From Pinus tabuliformis (lineage: Eukaryota > Streptophyta > Pinopsida > Pinales > Pinaceae): a stretch of 64,000 nt of DNA. The stretch is taken from contig CM062816.1 in the NCBI GenBank assembly GCA_031772625.1, positions 1,673,919,078 through 1,673,983,077 on the forward strand. The letters are read 5' to 3'. Shown piece after piece: positions 24,131 through 35,644 of the stretch (its first letter is position 1; the number at the start of each line of letters is the position of its first letter). The translations under genes were made by a program, and so were the position numbers. The notes below the pieces were generated by a model. The model did not search any database and was not told the DNA's origin. It worked only from the letters and a program-made list of their open reading frames with translations.

Positions 24131-25187
24131 GGTGGAGAAATCTTTGATTAGTGAACTACTAAGCTACTACCTTCTCGTTAAGAAAACAAACCACTAAAGA
24201 ATTCATTTCTAATTCCTTTTATGATTTCATGATAGGTATGATTTTCTGGAGAATTTTTCTTGTGCGATGAAATATAATTTCTAACTTTATGATGACTTCA
24301 ATAAATAAAACAAATTTTCTACCTTTTAGGTTAGAACTCCTTATTTTACTGAGAATATCTATGGATGATCACATACATTTCTTGGTTCACCAACAAATTC
24401 TAGGGGTTTTGTTGTAATTTCATTCCTACTAGGATTTGAATAGTTGTTTGCACTGAGGTACTTAAATCCTATAATGGCTTCCTTGTTTAGTCTCTCTTAA
24501 TTATTTGTATTGACCCTTTTCTTTTCCTTCACAATTATTGACTACATAGAGTCATTGTAACTTTTGATGGAAGCAATTTTTTTTTTCACTGAGTTCCTTT
24601 TAATACTTTATATGAGATGAAGTTAATGGAAATTTCTATCATTATTCATTATAGATCATGCCATTCCAACAACATGCATGGCTATAATTCCCAGCTATCT
24701 ATCTATACATATCATTTTTTGTTATATTATAGCTTCGATATATGTTCTAGTAGTTACCATAGCTTTTTCCTTCTAGTACATACATTTCTATAGTACTTTG
24801 AATGTTTGATTTACCGATCTATGTGATAATTGGATGTTTTTCTAATAGGGCTAATAGCCACTGTATGCTTGTTTACAATGTTAAATTGGTTAATCCATAT
24901 ATGTTGTAATGACAAATGATGTATTTAATCCTTCCTTGAACCATGTGTTCTTCTTTAAAATAAAAAAAATTAATGAAATTTTAATAAGGGATGTTAAAAT
25001 TATTATAACTCGGCACAACTCAAAATTCAAAACTTCAGTTTCGATGTATTTATTAAGATAAAATTTTACTCTATCTATCTCGTTTTACATTCTCCCCAAC
25101 CCGAGTGGAAATTCATAATATTTTATTGCAGATAGCTTTAAAATCATATGTGATCCTTTTGTAACTACTCCTATGTGATTCTTTGAG
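24131..25187. other. T-rich sequence, no gene seen
   Basis: Both strands lack coding-like frames. The composition would suit an intron of the candidate gene at 23078, but nothing proves it. Confidence 0.3.
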
Positions 25188-25249
25188 CATTTGATATACT
25201 GAGCATTTAAAATATTTAATTGACAGAATTATATATATATATATATATA

Positions 25250-25299
<50 letters not shown>

Positions 25300-26055
25300 A
25301 GGAATTTTAAGGAAAAGAATCATATATATATAAATTCAATACGTTCCATATACAAAATCTTTTGCCTTCCGAAGTTGAAGGCAAAGAAAGTGCAAGAATG
25401 GAACGTGGCAGAATTAGAGGACATGGGGCATACCTAGAGGCCAATGCATGGAAAAATCATGGCTAACATGTGGAAAAAGGAAATTTGACATAAGTTTTAA
25501 GGTAATGATGCCAGGTTGCACCACAATGAAAAATTGATGCCCAACACGTGCACCAAACGTACCTTCTAAAAGCTCAACATAGAGATGGTGGAATGTAGTG
25601 TGGCACTACATGTCATTATTTGGAATTATTTGTATTTGGTTTAGTTAATTTAGTTTATCCATAATTATTTGTGTTAATTGTTTGAAGTCCTATCTCCTTT
25701 GTATAAGTAAATTCATTTACCATTAGACCACAACTATTTCATGTTATGCCAAAAGCCATTTATAAGATGTAGTTTTGTAGTATTTTGGGGAATAATGGTC
25801 ATAAATCCTTCTCATTTGCATGAAGAGTCTGGATAGAATGTTACAATAGTGTTATAGTCTTCCTAAAAGTATTAAATACATTTTTATTGTAAGTTGGAGA
25901 TCATTTTGATGTAGGAAGGTATTTTGATGTATTTTCTCATCTTTATAATGGATTGGATGTTCATTTGAAGTGAACATAGTGATGTATCTCAGGAGGGGTA
26001 TTTTGATATTGTTGTGTTTGCAATTACATCTTTTAAATGCTCACTATATCAAATG
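25188..26055. mobile_element. 868 bp segment bounded by 25 bp inverted repeats
   Basis: The left end CATTTGATATACTGAGC... (25188-25212) and the reverse complement of the right end (26031-26055) differ at one base in 25. The interior has a compound microsatellite and no transposase frame. No clear target duplication flanks it, so a non-autonomous DNA element is only one reading. Confidence 0.4.
25229..25299. repeat. Compound (AT)n(AC)n(AT)n microsatellite
   Basis: AT repeats, a run of about 18 AC units, then AT repeats again. It directly follows the word TAATTGACAGAAT. Confidence 0.97.
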
Positions 26056-26070
26056 TTTGTAATTGACAGA

Positions 26071-26073
<3 letters not shown>

Positions 26074-26159
<86 letters not shown>
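26074..26159. repeat. (AT)n microsatellite
   Basis: More than 80 bases of AT dinucleotides with one interrupting G. It also directly follows TAATTGACAGAAT, as does the microsatellite at 25229. Confidence 0.97.
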
Positions 26160-26162
<3 letters not shown>

Positions 26163-26337
26163 ATTTGGTATATGAATCTGTAATTTGTAATTGAACAAGG
26201 CATGATACAAAATTGAAGGTCGAAGGTGTGGTTTTCCTGTGAGAGCAACGTTTAACCTATGGCTTTCCTATGAGAGCACCCATGAGTGGACTCCCAAACA
26301 AATTTTGGCAGATTTGTAATTTGTAATCATAAGTATC

Positions 26338-26658
26338 TGTTGGTAATTGACAGCTAAATAATGTAAATTTCAGTAAATTGTATTAGTTATTGACAAGTTA
26401 GTTTCATACCGAATCAGTAGATATGTAACTGAGGAGGCTCATATATAAAACTGATGAATTCTCGAACTATTGTAAGGAGAATCATTTATTGATTGAATAG
26501 AGATTCCAATTCCTTGCCCCGTGGATATTTTCTAGACACCCTGTAAGGGTTTAATCACGTAAATTCCGAGTTTTACCTATATGGTTATGTTCAGTTGCAT
26601 TCTGTTTCTTGGTTAACTTTACCTACTTTCTTGATCAGTAACCTATATTTTAACTACA
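26338..26658 (+). repeat. Copia-2 5' LTR
   Basis: It starts TGTTGGTAATTGACA and ends TTTTAACTACA. A TATA box lies at 26442-26450. It pairs with the 3' LTR at 39393-39711 over its full length with scattered substitutions and small indels. Confidence 0.93.
26442..26450 (+). promoter_or_regulatory. TATA box in Copia-2 5' LTR
   Basis: TATATAAAA, also present in the 3' LTR at 39495-39503, at the usual place for the U3 promoter. Confidence 0.5.
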
Positions 26659-26660
26659 AA

Positions 26661-26672
26661 TGGTATCATAGC
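26661..26672 (+). other. Copia-2 primer binding site
   Basis: TGGTATCATAGC is one base from TGGTATCAGAGC, the site complementary to the 3' end of initiator Met-tRNA used by plant copia elements. Confidence 0.85.
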
Positions 26673-27593
26673 AACGAGAGAAATTTGTTATGTGTTAAAA
26701 ACTAGAGGTAAACCAATGTGGAATGGTTTTGCAAGGAGGAGGAGCTTACTGCATGTGAATCTGTGTCTCTGCTTTGTGTGTTAAAAACCAGAGGTGAACC
26801 AGCATTGAACGGTTTTGCAAGAAGGAGGAGCTCTCTGCATGTAAAATCAAGATGGCCTTGTCCAAAACCGCAATGGAGAAAGGAGCCTCTGTCCAGTCTC
26901 TACGTGCATCGATGAGAGATTTGACCAATCGGGTGCATGTGTCAAGGAGAGCTATGATCTATGCATGCTGGAGGGCACCACTGTTGTGTCGTTGCAGAGA
27001 GGAAGGACTATCGAGTAGGTGTTGTTGCTGGCCCTGTGGTGAGGAGTGTGGCTGTCTATTTCTGTTTGTTGCCTTCTACATGCCCTACATTTCTACGTGC
27101 CCTACGTGACCCGTTCTCAGTGGCCACCTATGTGTGAAGGAAGCCCTGCGTGGCTGTAAGTGAAGGGTGGAACCTGACTACTACAAACCATTTCTTGTGT
27201 GTGAAGGGAGGGACCTGCATGCTGGCAAAAGAAGCAAGTAGAACTGCAGCGAGGAAGAGTGTTGGCCATATGCGTGTTAAAAAGAAAAATTGATTTTTTT
27301 GCAAATTCGTTGAAGGGTTTTTTGTTTGGGTAATTGTTTTTACAGTGAAATAATTTGAAAGAAAATTTTTCCAGAAATTATTTGTTGTGGGTTAAAGAAA
27401 ACCAGTGAATTTTTTTTTCCTCCAGAAAACTGTAGTGGTTTTTTTAAATTGAAGAAAAGAATTTCCCAGTTTATTGGAGTAGGTTTTCTATCCATTTTTT
27501 TTTAAAGAGGGAAACTCAAGTAACTAGGAAAACCTAGGAGGTGAAAGCCAAAAACCCTAGAAGTTGAAAGACTGAAACCCTAGGAGGAAAGAA

Positions 27594-28375
27594 ATGGCCA
27601 AGATGTCAAATGCAAAGTTCGAGGTGGAGAAATTCACTGACAAGAGCAACTTTTCTCTATGGAAACTGAGAGCTATGGATTTCCTGGTGCAACAAGGGTC
27701 TCACAAATATTTTGATGGGGCAAATAAAAAACCTGCAACCATGAAAGATTTAGACTGGGAGGACTTGGATGTCTGAACTCTTAGTACCATCAGGTTATGC
27801 CTAGCGGATGAAGTTCTTTTCAACATTGTTGAAGAGAGTACAACTTCAGGTTTATGGGAAAAACTGGAAAAACTATAGATGACAAAGTCGTTAACCGATA
27901 AAATTTATTTGAAAAGACAATTGTACAGTCTTCAAATGAAGGAGGGTTCAAAAGCTGCATAGCATTTAAATGTTTTTAATACACTTATGTGCCAATTAGC
28001 AGATATGGAAGTTCAATTCAAGATGAAGACAAAGCTATAACCTTATTGTGTTCGCTGCCGAAGTCATGGGACCACTTCGTAACTTCAATCCGTTTGAGCA
28101 CTACTGACTCTTTGAAATTGGAATCAGTTGTGGAAGCTTTCTTGTCTTAAGAAGTATGAAGGAAATCCAGTACTGAAATAGCAACATCAAAAGCCATGAT
28201 AGCTAGAGGACAATCAAAGGAAAGAGGAGAAAAAACAATGGGGTCTTCCAAATCTAAGTCAAAGCGAAAGAAGTGTAAGGCAAAATTTTGGCAATGCAAT
28301 AAAAGTGGATGCCTGAAGAAAGACTGTTGGAAATGAAAAGAGTTTGATAATTCGAAGAAGGAAGCAAATTAGGTT
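27594..28375 (+). pseudogene. Copia-2 gag remnant
   Basis: The frame starts MAKMSNAKFEVEKFTDKSNF and continues SLWKLRAMDFLVQQG, the typical copia gag opening. A TGA at 27774 ends the first ORF; homologous pieces follow in shifted frames (LADEVLFNIVEESTTSGLWE, then LTDKIYLKRQLYSLQMKEG). The expected zinc knuckle at about 28290-28335 is eroded, with CNKSGCLKKDCW only partly preserved. This gag belongs to a different copia lineage from Copia-1 and Copia-3. The product would have been the capsid; it cannot be made now. Confidence 0.85.
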
Positions 28376-28439
28376 GATTCAGGTATGATAGACAAAGTTT
28401 TATCTACTAAATAATTATGTATGATAGATGAAACTTCAT

Positions 28440-28853
28440 TTGTATGTCATGTCTCTCAGGGTTTTGAAAGTTGGCTGTTAGACTTTGGTGCTTCTCATCA
28501 CGTGTCCACACAGAAATTGGTTTACTTGATATGATGATGTAAATGGCAGTTCTATGTTTATGGGTAATAATGTATCATGTCAGACTATTGGGATTGGAAA
28601 TATCAGGATTAAAATGCATGATAACACAGTTATAACATTAACTAGTGTTAGACATGTACCTGAATTGAAGAAAAATTTCATTCTTTGGGAGTGTTGGTTT
28701 TGATGGTTAAAATTTTACAGGTCAGAATGGAATGTAGAAAGTCTCTAAAGGCACTCTAGTTGTTTTGGAAGCAAAAAAGGTCAGAAATCTTTACAGACTC
28801 AAAGGAAGTATTCAGGTCAGTGAAGCAGCGATTGTGTCAGAAAAAGAAGAAGA
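28440..28853 (+). pseudogene. Copia-2 protease remnant
   Basis: SWLLDFGASHHVS at about 28470-28508 matches the copia aspartic protease motif, but the active-site DSG has become DFG. The frame then shifts; TSVRHVPELKKNFI follows, the usual block downstream of the active site. The nested gypsy element inserted just after this region, before the integrase zinc site. Confidence 0.8.
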
Positions 28854-28858
28854 AGGTA
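28854..28858 (+). repeat. Target duplication of nested gypsy element, left copy (AGGTA)
   Basis: The same five bases occur right after the 3' LTR at 36678-36682. The exact match fixes the boundaries. Confidence 0.9.
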
Positions 28859-29903
28859 TGTTATAGACATATTTGGGCACTGCAACCCCAAACTCCTATG
28901 CCCATAAACTAAGGGCTCTTTAGTCCCTAAAAGTGTTGTTTCATACCCCAAAGGATCATGGTCAACTGATAACATCATTTCCTAGAATTTCCACCTGAAA
29001 AACTACTCAGAACTGACTAAAATTGGACCATATTGACTGGTCCATGGTCAAGGTGCGATGGATACTGGCTGCTACACTAGCTAGGTGTGATGCATACTAA
29101 AATAGTCTTCTATGGGGTGTGATGAGCGAGAATAGACAAATGGCAAAGACATTTTGCTAAGTGGATGATCATGGAATCTTACACAAACTTCTCCTGTGAC
29201 ACTTGCCTCTTTGAATTCACCCAGGGATAAGTAAGATATCAATGAAATCTCCGAGTGGAACCAAGAACTATCAGTGGAATGACACAAATCAAAAACCTAG
29301 AGCTGACTCACACCCTTGCAATACATCTATAAATGGATCCCTCATCTGAGAGATCTGGAGGCTAGAATTTTGTATTTTGTAAGGAAGTGCTGTTGGTTTA
29401 TTTGTGAGAAGAGACATTGCATTGTTGGGTGATTTTCTTATTCATGAGGTGAAGAGGGCTTCTACACTGGGAGGATGATGCTAGATCAGACAGCCGGGTT
29501 GTAATCCTCTCTTTCACTATTAATAAAGTTCTTTGAGTTTTCCTCCATATGATCGTGTGTTTATGAATATTATTGTTTATGAATGCAATTGTATGTTCAA
29601 TGTGTTTCTGATTCTGCATTGTATATGATGTTTTATATGTAGAAGCTTTGATGGTTTTCTATTACTTTGACTCTACAGGTACTCTTTGAAGTGGGACAAG
29701 TAGGAGAGGAGTGGAAAATTCTATCAAGGGAGAGAGAAATCAAGCAAGCATCCAAGTGAAAGATCCAGGTTGGTCCTCTTTTCTTCCCTCTAATCTATTA
29801 TGCTTAAAGGAAATTTTGAAGTGCTTTGATTGTTTGTTTCTAAGATAGCTACCCATCTTAGTGGGAGTAGCAGTTCGAATCAACACTAGTTTTCCCTGAA
29901 ATA
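28859..29903 (+). repeat. Gypsy element 5' LTR
   Basis: It starts TGTTATAGACATATTTGGGC and ends GTTTTCCCTGAAATA, where the 3' LTR has the canonical CA end. It contains TATA (29338-29345) and an AATAAA signal (about 29522). Confidence 0.92.
29338..29345 (+). promoter_or_regulatory. TATA box in gypsy 5' LTR
   Basis: CTATAAAT, conserved in the 3' LTR at 36101-36108. A polyadenylation signal follows some 180 bases later in both LTRs, as expected for a U3-R order. Confidence 0.55.
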
Positions 29904-29906
29904 AAA

Positions 29907-29924
29907 TGGCGACTCCGCTGGGGA
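29907..29924 (+). other. Gypsy primer binding site
   Basis: TGGCGACTCCGCTGGGGA lies three bases after the LTR. From memory it resembles sites used by Tat/Ogre-type plant gypsy elements and thought to pair with tRNA-Arg; I did not test the tRNA match. Confidence 0.7.
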
Positions 29925-31678
29925 ACGAATAGTTTGTTTTATTTGTTTATTTTTTTCTTTATAAACTACAAACGGAGCTTGAAGTTAGCCAGCTAGCCTT
30001 CGAAACACCTTTGCTACGCATTGCGAAGTAGATGAATGTTGCTTCAGTCAATCTCGAAGTTGGTATATGAACTGAACATTTGACTTACAAGAATTCTAAG
30101 TTCCCTTGTGGTAGCTCATAACCTCATAAGATCTTACCCCTATACTTTGTTTTTAATATCCATCACAATTCAGCCTAAATAACTGAACTTAGCTGCAAAT
30201 TTTGAGCAAAAACCAAGCTCAGTTTCAATCCCTGGTCCATCGTACTATTTGTAACTATGCAACCTGGATGCATCGCACCTCCTGTGTGTTGCAGGTGAGA
30301 TGCATCCCTGTTTCCCTATGTTTCAGGTGTGATGATTGAGTGATATTGTTTCTCCCATTGAAATTTGGTTTTTTTCTCGTTTTCAGCTCTATTAAGTAAT
30401 TTTGCTGTTCATGATCAGTATCTTCTTGCTCAAACCTTCTTCCTTCATATATTTCAGCCTCCATTAGATAGGAATTGTAAATGTTTTTGCGTATTTGTGA
30501 ATCATTTATAGTCTTCCTTTGTCGAAAGTAGCTTAATCAAACTATAATTTTTGATGCAAGTGCCGTAACTGTCATTTTGAATCAAAAGAAGAGTGTTGTA
30601 AAGTCTTCCTCTTCTAGATAGTTGATTGTACTTTTGTCATTGTGCTTGATTTGAGTTATTAGTATTTTAAGTGTCGAAAAAAGTTTTCATTTCGAAATCG
30701 AAAAGTGTCGTCTTATTCTTGCTTTCATTTTGAAAAGAAATTGTTAAGAATGTCGCTTTAAAAGAAAATAGTTCAGATCTGTACTTAGCTTTCCTTTTGG
30801 TCATTCACACATTAAGGAATTTGAAAACAAATACATGCATGTGCATTTGCATTTTGAATACATGCGAAATTTGATTTAGGAAAGTGCATTTAGTGTGTGC
30901 TTTATGCTCTCTCCTGAAAGAAAAATCATAATATTCTTTCCTTTGTAGCTAGGATTTTCATTGCTAAAAGAAAATAAACGTTTGGTTATCATTTTAGATT
31001 GCATATTTAGGAATTTTACATGTACATCACACGGTGAACCTTGAAAGACAAACTTCTAAGCAAGATCAACTCTAAAATAAATCTCAATGAACATAAAAAC
31101 GCTTTGGAATCTAATGTAACACATCTAGAAGTCTAGGCTAGAGACATGTTCCGGCGTCGTAAAACCTGGTAACTATCATTTTCATCAAAGGTTGGGTGAT
31201 TCCTCCTCATTGATATGACAACTGTTAGTACGGACTTGTGCTCCCTATACCGTCGAGTATATATTGGGAGACCATAATAGGCTGATATCCTTTATCCTTA
31301 GGAAGCTGTGTCTGCCGCCCTATCGATCACAATGCACTGAACACATCATTCGGGAAGATTGACTACCATACATAAGTCCTTGGTAATTTCTCTATCATTT
31401 ATCACCAAGGTGTATTTTGTAGTTTTGCGATCGGTTTGGTAATCCCTCTGTCTAGATTTCCAGAGTAGTCACATTCGTTCCTTTTTGACTCCTTAAAAGA
31501 AAAGGTTCATCTGAGCACTTGTCACTTCAGGCTCATTAAAAATCGAAGGAAACTAGAGTCACCTTTATCTTTTTCTCTTCTCTTAAAAATTGAAAAATCA
31601 ATTTGCGTCAAAGTGTCTTTCAAGTTTATTTAAATCGGAATAACATCCCTATTCCTTTGTTGATCTGAGGTTGAGATA
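29925..31678 (+). other. Gypsy 5' internal region without readable ORF
   Basis: A leader region of about 1.75 kb has only short frames. Long untranslated leaders or an extra eroded ORF are common in large plant gypsy elements. Confidence 0.4.
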
Positions 31679-33234
31679 ATGGAGTCCACCAATCAAGGAA
31701 TCCCTCTTGGAGGGAATCCTAGTCCTTTCTCCCCTTGGGGAGATATTGGTTCTCCATATATGGCTACATTGTCCCTTCCAGGAATCACAATTGGCTTGCT
31801 GGTATGGCTTTTCTCGACCTCTATCGTTCAAAACATCGTAATTCCTCAACAATCTAATCAGCAACCAGATGATACTGAAGTTACCACTTCAACTTCTACT
31901 TCGTTTGTTTCTCCTTCCCCTTCTCTTCACTTGGTGAAACTGGTGACACTAAAAACCAAGTAGCTGAGAAGAAAAAGAAAGGGAAGGAGAAGAAAAAGAA
32001 GTCAGCTAAACAAGGAGGCAACCATGCATCATCCGACGAAAATTCGCACACTAAACTTTCCAAACCAAAATCTCCATGTGCAATTTGCAAGGGGAGCCAT
32101 TACCATCGAGATTGCCCTTGAATCCGGCGGATCTTGAGAGAATGGTCTCCCCATTTGCACCATTCAGTGTCATAAACCTCTAGCAGTCAGATTGACAACA
32201 TACCCTTAGCTAGTGAAAGCAAAGTTAAAGGAAAAGTCAGATTTCCATGTAATTTATGTGAAGGTGATCATACTCTTCACCATTGTCCTTTTTTGGATGA
32301 AGCCAAAATCCTTTTGGATAACCATCCCGCTTCACCGTAGTGACTTCCACCTGGATACAGGAAACTCTTGTCAGGTCCTTCGCTAGTTGAAAACCTGATG
32401 GACTTAACTTAATTGTCAACCGAATCGTCTGTCATTGAAAGTGAACCTTCTGAGTCCATACCGGACCAAAGTCAACTGGTTGAGATGGCAGTCGAACCAG
32501 TCTTGCCTTTAGAAGGCCCACCTTCAGATGATACAATTTCCAAAGAGAATGAGAACGAAACCGTTCAAATTCTTTTTGTTGATACAGAGTCTAATGAACT
32601 TGGGGGCAATCCACCCATTCCTTGACAACAGGAAGAGACTCCCCCAGTTCATGAGATTTATTCGGCCATCTATCCGGTACCTCCCCCGAGTAGTCTAGTC
32701 ATTTTCTTTGATTGGAATCAACTAGCGAAACCCCGCCTTCCATCTAATGTACCATTCCAAATCATAGTACAAGTTTACAAAATGATCGTGTCTGGTACTA
32801 TCATAGATGAAGGGGCTTTAGTGAGTATCCTTTCCTCAACTTCTCGGAAAGCGCTTGGTTTACCATTGCTTTTGCCTGAAAAGCAAAATTTGGCAGGCTT
32901 CAACAAAGGAACCAGTTGACCGTTAGGGATCCTTCCAAAGTTACCAATAACTTTGAGAAATAAAATCATTCATTTGAACATGATGGTAGTCCAAGGGCCA
33001 CTAGATTACAATCTACTCCTTGGATGTGACTATATATATAGCATGGAAGCTATTGTTTCCACATTCTTTCGAGTGATGTGTTTTCCACATGAAGGAAGAG
33101 TGGTACAGCTTGTCAACCAGCTTTCACTCCCTGGTTCAATCACAGCTATGAATCAACCATCATCCCTAAATGGTCTCTTCGTGTCAACAATGTCTCTTCA
33201 ACCTTCTTTCCATCCACCTAATTACCGCGAGTAG
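31679..33234 (+). pseudogene. Gypsy gag-protease remnant
   Basis: The first ORF (31679-31963) is followed by two zinc-knuckle-like motifs in other frames: CAICKGSHYHRDC (about 32079) and CNLCEGDHTLHHC (about 32251), both CX2CX3HX4C. Next is an aspartic protease: GTIIDEGALVSIL at about 32794-32830 (active-site D followed by EGA), then YNLLLGCDYIYSMEAI and FRVMCFPHEGRVV (33010-33110). DEG in place of DSG/DTG is seen in some plant gypsy lineages. Frame breaks and stops (for example the TGA at 32918) show that it is inactive. Nothing resembling reverse transcriptase follows within the element. Confidence 0.8.
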
Positions 33235-33649
33235 TTCGGCGAGTGTAATGAAGTTTAAGGGTCATGCACCCTAGTCTGCTTCGGTAGTCGTATCCAAAGT
33301 AAAAGAGAGACTTTCTTGAAAGGTTATACTGATTGGACTGATAAAACATTCCCATGTAGGTTATGTGACCAGTCTGAAGCACCTAATTCCTTGTATGTTA
33401 TGTGATTGGAAGCTCACACCATTCACCTCCGTCTACTTCGATGGACATAGCAAAGGAAGAGTGTTTTGTCTACCGACAGAAACAATCCTGCCTAATAGTA
33501 GGGAATTCCATTTGGTAACCTGGAAACTCTCCTTTTCTGAAACACCTGGGGGCATGCAAACCTTTACATGTAAGCGAAAAACAACCTTTGATTTTTTTAG
33601 TTTGTAGGTTCTCAACCCTTTAACCTCGTAGCTCGGTCATTTCTAGCCT

Positions 33650-34420
33650 GAATAAAAAGGCAATTAGATCATGTTATAGTAGTGTTCACACTCATTAAAA
33701 AATAAATCTACCAATAGAAATTTTCAAACAATTGTTAAGAGTAATGTTCCCGCAAGGTTCAAGCTCGTTAAGAAATAAACCTGCACTAAGCATAGTTTCT
33801 CCTTGTTCAAGCTCATTAAAAAATGAAACCACCTTTAGTAATTAACCTTTGTGATCGCCTTGCTATCAGCCCTTTTGAACCTTGGTTGTGTTCCTACCAT
33901 CACCTCCATTCATTTGGCTGACCATACGCTTCCACTTGATTATTTACCCTTTTGAGGAATAGCTGTGACGAGTGACTTTGATTGCCACCCTCTTCACACT
34001 ACCATGTTTTGAGAAGTTCCAAACTTACCTGGAACCAATTCCAACCCAAAAATATCATTTGTTCCTAAAAAACAAGTCCCTTTTAAAATCTTTTTAGACT
34101 CTTTAAATATAAAAATATTGTTGAGTCATTGGCCTTTCCAGCTCATTAAAGTAAATGGAATGACATCCCTCTCATATATTTTAATCTTTTTGGACCTAAG
34201 GGACTATTAAACAAAAAGATCGAGTGCTTGTCTTTGTCAGCTCATTAAAGCGATCGAAAAGTCATCCCTTTCGTATTATTTTATACTTTTTCAGACTTAA
34301 GGGACTATGCCACGAAAAAGGACCATTGGAGTTTCCTTTTCATCCCTTTTCAAACCCTCTAAACATGAAAAGGAACAAGTTATATTTGTCATTAAACTCG
34401 TTAAAACAATAGCGACAAAC
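33650..34420 (+). repeat. Degenerate minisatellite in gypsy 3' region
   Basis: The word (A)GCTC(A/G)TTAA recurs near 33690, 33766, 33813, 34141, 34240 and 34397. The clearest pair has a 99-base period: GCTCATTAAA, then CATCCCT, then TTAATCTTTTT and AAGGGACTAT, at 34141-34239 and again from 34240. It lies in the non-coding part ahead of the 3' LTR. Confidence 0.65.
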
Positions 34421-35644
34421 TTGTCCACCCAGACAAGAATGAGTCTCACTGACGCTAGGCTCGCTAAAAATAGAGTGACAGGTTTGACCGAAGGGAGAAT
34501 TATAGACCAAGCATATGTCATCCTCCTCAAGCTTGACAAAAATAAAGAGGTACTAGTCAGCAATGACTAGAAAAAAGGGAATAAAACTTGAAGAATTTTG
34601 TTGGTAGCAGGTCACTCTTGAACATGACACTTTCACTCCATCACCATGATTGAGTTGGGTTGGGTTTTTCCATTCACTATCACCATTGGTCCTCCGTACC
34701 ATCCATGGGGTTAACGCTACCAGTCCATATCAGTGTCACCAATATGTTCAAGAGAAGTCATTCAGAGAATTCACCATCCAGCAAACGCCTCATCCACTAC
34801 AATACCTCCACCCTTCATTTTTCATGATTGTCATTCTTGAACCTTATATCATCAGATCGTTTTCACCTCCAAAAAAATCATTTGCTCCATTTCGCATTGT
34901 AGATGTGGGATACATCAAGGCCCTCCTACGATAGGTCACTTCTTGTCGACATCAGCTCATTATCCAAGAAGTTGACTTAGAAACAACCCTTTCAGTACTT
35001 TGAAGCTTGCATGCCTCAATGGCAAGTTTCTCACTTTCGGCGATAGGTTTACATCAATGACCTTCGACCAAAAAATTTTGCATGGTGTTCGACATCAGCT
35101 CATATATTCACACCACGTGAATTGTATTGTAGTACCTTGAGGGTCATCATCATTATCGGTGATTCCTCTCGCGTCTGTTAACAGCTTACATTATTGGCTG
35201 GTAATCAGGCGATGTCTTCCATGTTCGACTTCAGAACATCTTTTCACACGGATCGACTTGTACATCAGGCGAAGATTGACTGAGTTTTGAAGAGCCTGGA
35301 TCTAGTTTCATCCATCCGAGCTGTGATATGTTCAAGAACATAAAGACATCAAATGTGCATAGAATCTACACAGGTAGTCATCTAAGAAAAATAATATGAC
35401 TCTTCATGCGAAGAATCATTGGTCTGCAGTAGCAGACAATTGTCTATTCTATGTACATGAAAATTAATCTATAAAGCTGAGCACAGGAATGCTCGCCTCA
35501 GCTAGATCATGAAAATAATATGATTATGATGTATTTTATTGTATCTTATACAGGTCACCTTCTAGTTCAAATACCTCGGATCCCCATGATAAAACATTTC
35601 ACCCGACATCAGAAGATTTACGACCTCATGCTTTAGGGGGCAGT
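34421..35644 (+). other. Gypsy 3' internal region
   Basis: Only short ORFs without recognised domains are present (for example 34650-34934). The stretch ends in the purine tract before the 3' LTR. Confidence 0.45.
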
